From Pleodorina starrii (lineage: Eukaryota; Chlorophyta; Chlorophyceae; Chlamydomonadales; Volvocaceae), in NCBI GenBank assembly GCA_030267565.1, contig BRXU01000043.1, forward strand, positions 310,001 through 374,000: a DNA stretch of 64,000 nucleotides, given 5' to 3'. Numbering within the stretch: the stretch's first letter is position 1; every line of letters begins with the position of its first letter. The notes beneath the pieces are model-generated. The model did not search any database, was not told the origin of the DNA, and worked only from the letters and a program-made list of their open reading frames with translations. The position numbers and the translations under genes are program-made. Of the stretch, positions 58,601 through 64,000 are shown piece after piece.

Positions 58601-60261
58601 CGATATCAATGACACCTAGACTTGGCAAAATGTCATCCAAGACACTAGTTCTCATCGGAGCACTACCTAGACGTTTGCGAATTGCGCCGAACAAGAAAGC
58701 AGCGAGAAACAGTCGCCTGTACGGCCTACCGCCCGCTCCGAAGCCGAACTTCTCCTGTTAAAAAGCGTCGTCCTCTGCTGCGGCCCCTCACTCCCACACC
58801 GCCTGACGCTAAGAACGTTCCATTGACCACATTGTGAGACTGTCTACCAATACATTTCCATTCGGCCTGACCTGCACTCCACAAGGAGAGCTCGTATATA
58901 TTCTCAAGCGGCGGACTTCGAGTTTTGTGTCTGTCCTGAACATCATCAACACCATCATGGCCACCATCTGCTGTCTGTCGCTTACCTACAATGGAGCTCG
59001 CTTCGTGGAGGCTGAGGAGGGTGAGTTCGGGCTCCGGGGTTGGGCAACCTGGCTGCTGGGATGCTGTAGCGGGAGGGACATGCCTGTCGGGGCCGGGCTT
59101 TGGACGCATTACGCGTCTCGGGCCACATTTCTCCACTTGCCGTGAGCCTTCGTCTTTGCGCCCCGACGAGCCAATTGAGCTTTGCCGATTCCATGGGAGT
59201 TGCGGTGTGGTAATGTGTCAAAACCGCCTGCACTGCGGCCGTGCCACACACTTTGGCCCATTCCCAAGACCTCTATCATCATTTTGCTGTCAAATCTGCG
59301 CTGCCGCGAGTTGGTCACCAAGGTGCATGTCGGTCGAACGTGGCGCTTGCACGCCCCGCACTGCACTTAACCGGGGGCTTTAAGGCTCATACTCTTTAAA
59401 TGCATTTCGTGATTTCAGTGCAGCAATTTGGTTATCATGAAGCCCGACTTGGCTTCACTCGGCGGTCGGCGGTCGGCTCGCGCCCATTACAACCGGTCGG
59501 GATAAATGGGCCACGCAAAGCTCCATTTCATCCATAACTGCGTGTCCCGGAATCACAATTCTTGCTAAATAAAGGCGTGCGCTCACGTCTTGCCCGGCTA
59601 TTCAACGGCCTGTTGAGCATCTATCTATCCCTGGCTGACAGCTCCAACGCGGCGCGGCGGGGCAGCTTGACACGCACCTTCTAATACCCTTCAACATTTG
59701 TCCTTTGATCCTGTCGCATGATCAGCTCCCGTTATCGCTTCCCGTTTCCCACTTGCCCGCTTTGCCGCTCAGCGTCTTACATACCCTCTGCCTGCCTGCC
59801 TGTTCCTCTGCCTCGCTGCCCGCTTGCTGCTCTGCTGCAGATGTGGCTGTGGCTGTGGTGCTTCAGGTCTGCGAGGAGCACCACCAGCACCAGCACGGCA
59901 AGACCGAGCCTTTGGATTTCTCCATTGAGCGGGACGACAGCGGCTACATCGCCGCCAAGACGTGGGCAACGGGGGAGACCAAATACACACCGCTGCCGCA
60001 CACGCGCGCACAGCTGCTGGACAGTGCCGAGCGCCGCTCCCCGGAGTGCTGGAAAGAGCGGACAGGTGACCTGCCCGCGCAGATCGCCCGCGAGACCCAC
60101 GGTGACGTCGCACCCCTGAGGTCCGGCAGCGTCAAGGCACTGATTCTGGGGTGGGAGGCATGGGCTTGGTGCCAGCGGCGCCAGACCCTGTCTTAGTGAG
60201 TGGCCCCATCGTGTGGCTCAATTTGTTCGCGACGGACCGGGGGATAATAAACAAGATACCG
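55684..60261 (+). repeat. Tandem array unit 5 (4,578 bp)
   Basis: Closest to unit 3 over most of its length (shared GCAATTATTGCGG, CAGCGCACC, CAGTACGGTAC). Private changes include a short insertion GTATAT near 58894 and a missing CC in TAGTAGATACG near 55916, the latter shared with partial unit 6. Confidence 0.95.
58957..60196 (+). CDS. Array gene, unit 5
   Basis: Exons 58957-59020 and 59841-60196. The most diverged protein copy: ERDDSGYIAAKTWATGETKYT in exon 2 (H to D, S to G, E to K), mixed with silent changes. No stop or frameshift. Confidence 0.4.
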
Positions 60262-60975
60262 CCAAGGGGGGTGGGTGGGGGGGTGAGGGACTCGTGCGTG
60301 TTACCGTGGACATACAAATAACCGATCCACGGCGGGATGTGCGTGGACCGGTCCCATACGTACAGCGCGCGTGGCGCTTTGGCGCCTTAGTACGTATGAT
60401 CACACCAACAAATGAGAGCGGGATGACGATGCTGGTGTCAGAGAGGGGTAGAGCGGTAGACGTGCAGTCAGCAGGCGGGCAGTTTGTAGTAGATACGTAT
60501 GGTACGTGCAGGGGGATTGTGCTGGCTGGCTTCCGCAGGGGCGCATCGTGTTGGAACCCACTGTAGCGTGGCAGCTGCCAACTAGAGCTTAGGGTGTTCC
60601 GTCGTGGCAGCGAGGTAGAGACGTTAGCGTGCATAGGATGTTTCGGGCCTTGAAAACGGCCGAGCCACGGGGCCATGGCCTAGCGGGGTTGCTTTGGACG
60701 GACCGGTTGAACTCTTGGACGAGTAGGTACGGAATTCGTGCCGACATGGCCGTACACACGGGCTTTCGACGTGACCCACAAACGTGATCTTTCATTCTAT
60801 CATTCCGGGCGCGCAGGTGCCTGCCTGGCACACGTCATTTATTTGTTTGCAAGATATTAGCGTATATTTACTTATTTAGGTAGGGGCCGGTTAATAGCTG
60901 CGGGGCCGTTTCGAGTGCGACCCCTCACGGCCTGCATTCCTTCGCTGCGGTACCTCTTTCTTACCCTCACGGCCA

Positions 60976-61992
60976 TGTAGCAACCATGTGTGGGTTATCA
61001 TTATCAGTGTCGGGACACGATGTACAAAGGCCTACGGTTGAGCCTGATAGAAGGTGCGAGAAGCTGCACGACCTTAGGGAAACACGATCATAGGGAAGCA
61101 CCTTCGTGCACCTGCGGTAGTGACAGTAGTGCTATTGCGTAAGAGGAAGCTACGAGAAGCGATGACGCGAGGCACGTTCGAGTAGCTTCCAATGACGCAA
61201 CTTCGCGCAGTTGCTGTAGTAGGTTTGGCGAGGCCAAAGGGTACTTTCGCGTAGCTACCATAGTAGGTTTGGCGAGGCCAAAGGGTACTTTCGCACAGCT
61301 GCCGTAGTAGGTTTGGCCAGGCCAAATACGCTGTACGACAGGGCTTCGCCAACAGTATAGAATTTCCGGTCTTTTGGCAGGCAGTCGAGATCGGGCTAGT
61401 GAGTCCCCGCTGACCTCATAGCACCTGGCCCGGCCTTAAGACTCTGAAACTAATGGCAATCTGGTAATCTGTAACAACGGAAGCAAGGAATCTCTGACTC
61501 AAACCCTCTGACTCTTAGCTCAATAGTACCGAGGCTCTCCTCCAACCAGCCAACGATCATCTACAAGATCCCTGTCCAAGAACCCCTCGAACCTCCCTGG
61601 TTGACAAGACCCAAGTGTACGACAAGGCCTCGTACTGTACGACAAGTCCCCAAGCACCAAGCTTTAACATACGACTTAACCAAGTCTCCTAAACGATAAC
61701 TGGGCCATCGGCCTCTAGGATAAACTCTGCCCGATCAAGTGTAAGAAGTATTCATTGGGCCTTAGGCCTTAGGACGTTACGCTGCATCAGTCACTCAGCA
61801 GAACAAGGTCACCAGGGTCTGCGCGTGTCAGTCTTGGGTAAAACAGTAAAGTATATCGTCACCTACGGCTTTACTGGCAGCATACCACTGAGAACGATCA
61901 CTGGTGCATTCTCTGTCCAGCCCCGCTAGCCGGCCATACGCGAAAAATTTTGGGTGGTCGTGTTAGTAGTGGGTGTGGGCTTTAGCGCTACA
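60976..61992. mobile_element. TGTAGC...GCTACA element (solo-LTR-like)
   Basis: 1,017 bp with 6-bp terminal inverted repeats TGTAGC/GCTACA and the direct repeat GCCA on both sides (60972-60975, 61993-61996). Units 3 and 5 show the empty site GGCCAGCCTAGG with a single GCCA. TG...CA ends with a 4-bp duplication fit a solo LTR or a small non-autonomous LTR element; no coding capacity is present. An internal 44-bp tandem repeat lies at 61211-61327. A DNA transposon with short terminal repeats is the alternative. Confidence 0.8.
61211..61327. repeat. 44-bp tandem repeat inside the LTR-like element
   Basis: About 2.7 copies starting at TAGTAGGTTTGGCGAGGCC (61217, 61261, 61305). The unit contains the palindromic-like TTTGGC(GA)GGCCAAA. 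Confidence 0.85.
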
Positions 61993-62354
61993 GCCAGCCT
62001 ATCTAGGGGCTGCCGCCGCTGTCTTCGCGGCGCAATTGCGGCATGCGCGCGCGGTGCCCAATGAAGCGTGCCGCAGTGAAGTGCGCAGCCGGGTTGCCGG
62101 CAGAAGGCGGCATACATTGGACGCTGTATATATGTAACAATTTGAGAGGGCTCGTCGCGCCTGTTTGCCTTGGACGCTGAACCAACGGGGGTAGGGTCGC
62201 GCTAGCCACGATCCATAGCACTGGTAGGTGCGGGTCCAAGCCGCCGCAGAACATGGCGGGTGCGGAGGCGAATGGAAAGCCGCGGGTGCTAGATCACGGA
62301 CAGGTGCGCGGCGGGGCAGCGACTGCAATCGACGGGCAAACATAATTTACCCGC

Positions 62355-62790
62355 CACATTCCGTTCTTTCGCTGCGGCATCTTGCTCTTGCTCCGTGAGC
62401 CCCCGTATGCCGTACACCAGCTGTGGTGTGCAATGTGAGGCATCACACGCTCACAAGAGCCCGGGAGTATTACAGCTGCATTCAACGGATCCTTGTATGG
62501 CAGACTCCTCCCCCGCATGTTGTCGTGTCATCAGCAGGTGTACCGGTAATTGGTTGGGGTGCGGGTTCAAAGCACATTCCGTTCTTTCGCTGCGGCATCT
62601 TGCTCTTGCTCCGTGAGCCCCCGTATGCCGTACACCAGCTGTGGTGTGCAATGTGAGGCATCACACGCTCACAAGAGCCCGGGAGTATTACAGCTGCATT
62701 CAACGGATCCTTGTATGGCAGACTCCTCCCCCGCATGTTGTCGTGTCATCAGCAGGTGTACCGGTAATTGGTTGGGGTGCGGGTTCAAAA
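62355..62790 (+). repeat. Exact 218-bp tandem duplication
   Basis: 62355-62572 is repeated at 62573-62790 with no difference seen by eye. The unit begins CACATTCCGTTCTTTCGC and ends GGTGCGGGTTCAAA. Either a very recent duplication or an assembly artefact. Confidence 0.93.
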
Positions 62791-64000
62791 GCGTCGGAGC
62801 AGGTCGGGCCAGCCTTTCCACACCTCGTTATATGGAGTGGGCAACTTGAATTTCCCCGCCATCTTGTATACTTGGTTGTATCCTTCGTACTCATTGTAAG
62901 GCCGCTTTGAGCCTCCATGGTCATGGGAAAATGGATCCACCGCATCTTAGCACGTGTACGTGTCTCGCCCGCCACTAATCAGTACAATTTTTTGCATAGA
63001 ACACACAGCAATAGACTGACTAGTGGTGGCTGAGACCGCGAAGGGGTCTCAAGGGGTCTCACCCCTTTCGATAACAAGGGTGAGGTTGGCGCATGGCGGG
63101 CGTTCCATCGCTGCCTCGGCCTTTAACCGGAAGCAATTTGTTGGCACTGGCGCACTTCCATTCGTAGCCACTATACATGAATTTTATCGTGCATATTTCA
63201 TTGAGGTCGTGGTCCTCGCCGGGGATTCAGATGAACCCTCGACGAGCTGACAAACTAAATGTTGTCTCGCAGAGTTTCGAAGGGGGAGGGAGACGGATAC
63301 GACCCTCATCTCAATCGTCTTGTCCGACTAGAAAATGTCAGGTGCGGAGGAACGAACACATGCATTTAAGTAGATGCGTGAACAGTTGGTCTGTTGGTGA
63401 ACGAGATGTACGAATCAAATGTAAAAATCCACAGTTCCGCTCCAGCTTTGGCCCTTAGTGGGTATACTATGACCTGCATTTTTGACAAAATATGATGTCT
63501 TATGGAACTGGTTTGCAGAGTTGGCAGAGTTGCCGGCCTTTTCATTTCTGTGTAATAATAAGCTAAGCTGTAAGGCAGGCTCAAGCACGACGCATGCATG
63601 AACTGCTCAACGGGGCACGGTCAAAGTCAAGGGGCTTACGTGTGTCGTGTAAACCTGGCGAACAAGCTTCTGACGATGCTACGGCGTTGCCCCAGCTCGT
63701 GGGCTTCGACCCGCTGTTGGTGATCCTAAAAGAGCTTTCACGGGGTTTTTGCAAAGGTGAGATTTCGGTTCACTGGGCCCTGCGACTAGAGCAAGACCTT
63801 CCTGCCTAGCGGTTACGAATGGGCTGGCGAGGGCGACGTTGGCTGCTTCCCCTGTACCCACATAGATGTGCATCAGACCTTTTTTCTGTCCCGTTCATCA
63901 AGTCGAGTTGCACGTCAAATCATGTAGCAGCCCATCCACCGAGCCCGACACGGCCACCCCGTCCAAACGGGCCAGCCAGCAGCAAGCCCAGCCTACCGTC
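62791..64000. other. Right end of the window, no assignable gene
   Basis: Short ORFs only. The frame at 63594-63809 contains a protein-like LPQLVGFDPLLVILKELSRGF that might be part of an exon, but no splice partner or domain is visible. A small direct repeat AAGGGGTCTC with a facing ACCCCTT lies at 63041-63067 and could form a hairpin. Confidence 0.35.

Larger units (their letters stand above)
60262..62219 (+). repeat. Partial array unit 6, split by an insertion
   Basis: Unit sequence runs 60262-60975, is interrupted by the element at 60976-61992, and resumes 61997-62219 before ending at GATCCATAGC. So the array stops about 940 bp into its sixth unit. The resumed part has GCAATTGCGG and a TCTA duplication (GCCTATCTAGGGG) not seen elsewhere. 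Confidence 0.9.

Noticed and set aside
37411..60261. CRISPR-like array
   Set aside because: Units are 4.5 kb, contain gene-like exons and have no short repeat-spacer structure; the DNA is eukaryotic nuclear.
61074..61352. 92-codon minus ORF in the LTR-like element
   Set aside because: Produced by the 44-bp tandem repeat and not related to any retroelement protein.

Overview
This window is nuclear DNA of a green alga, most likely a volvocine member of the Chlamydomonadales. Supporting signs are high GC, short introns with GTGAGT/GTGNNN donors and CAG acceptors, (GT)n microsatellites inside introns, hydroxyproline-type SPPSP repeats in a secreted lectin, a polycystin-family channel, and an interstitial block of TTTTAGGG, the Chlamydomonas-type telomere repeat. 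No bacterial operon, rRNA, CRISPR or organellar gene is seen. Gene calls rest on reading frames that join in phase across plausible splice sites, not on homology searches.

Left part (1-10.6 kb): two minus-strand genes for secreted proteins. Gene A (2072 to 483, continuing toward or past the left edge) has a signal peptide and a repetitive extracellular domain. Gene B (7910 to 5434) can be assembled completely as signal peptide, SPPSP-rich stalk and C-type-lectin-like domain; its stalk carries a one-base frame break. Small dispersed repeats occur in opposite orientations around these genes.

Middle (10.6-30.3 kb): a plus-strand polycystin/TRP-type channel whose S1 to S6 segments lie on six exons. 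The intron between the pore exon and the S6 exon is 15.7 kb because (TG)n tracts in it received a series of minus-strand retroelements: a tRNA-headed SINE, a nearly full-length APE-RT LINE (ORF1 and ORF2 overlapping as ATGA), a second fragment of the SINE tail, and three more 5'-truncated LINE copies. Every junction is (TG)n, which points to a microsatellite-targeting LINE. The SINE shares the LINE 3' tail, including a hairpin whose stem is conserved although its sequence differs.

30.3-37.4 kb: mostly no recognisable genes. It holds a telomere-like block, small tandem repeats, several unassigned ORFs and a second SINE family with a (CT)n tail and 8-bp target duplications.

Right part (37.4-62.2 kb): a head-to-tail array of five full 4.54-4.61 kb units and one partial unit. 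Each full unit carries the same candidate two-exon gene of unknown function. Unit 4 has lost about 304 bp and gained a SINE at a site that is empty in its sister units. The partial sixth unit is split by a 1,017-bp TGTAGC...GCTACA element with a 4-bp target duplication (LTR-like). After the array come an exact 218-bp tandem duplication and about 1.2 kb with no assignable gene.
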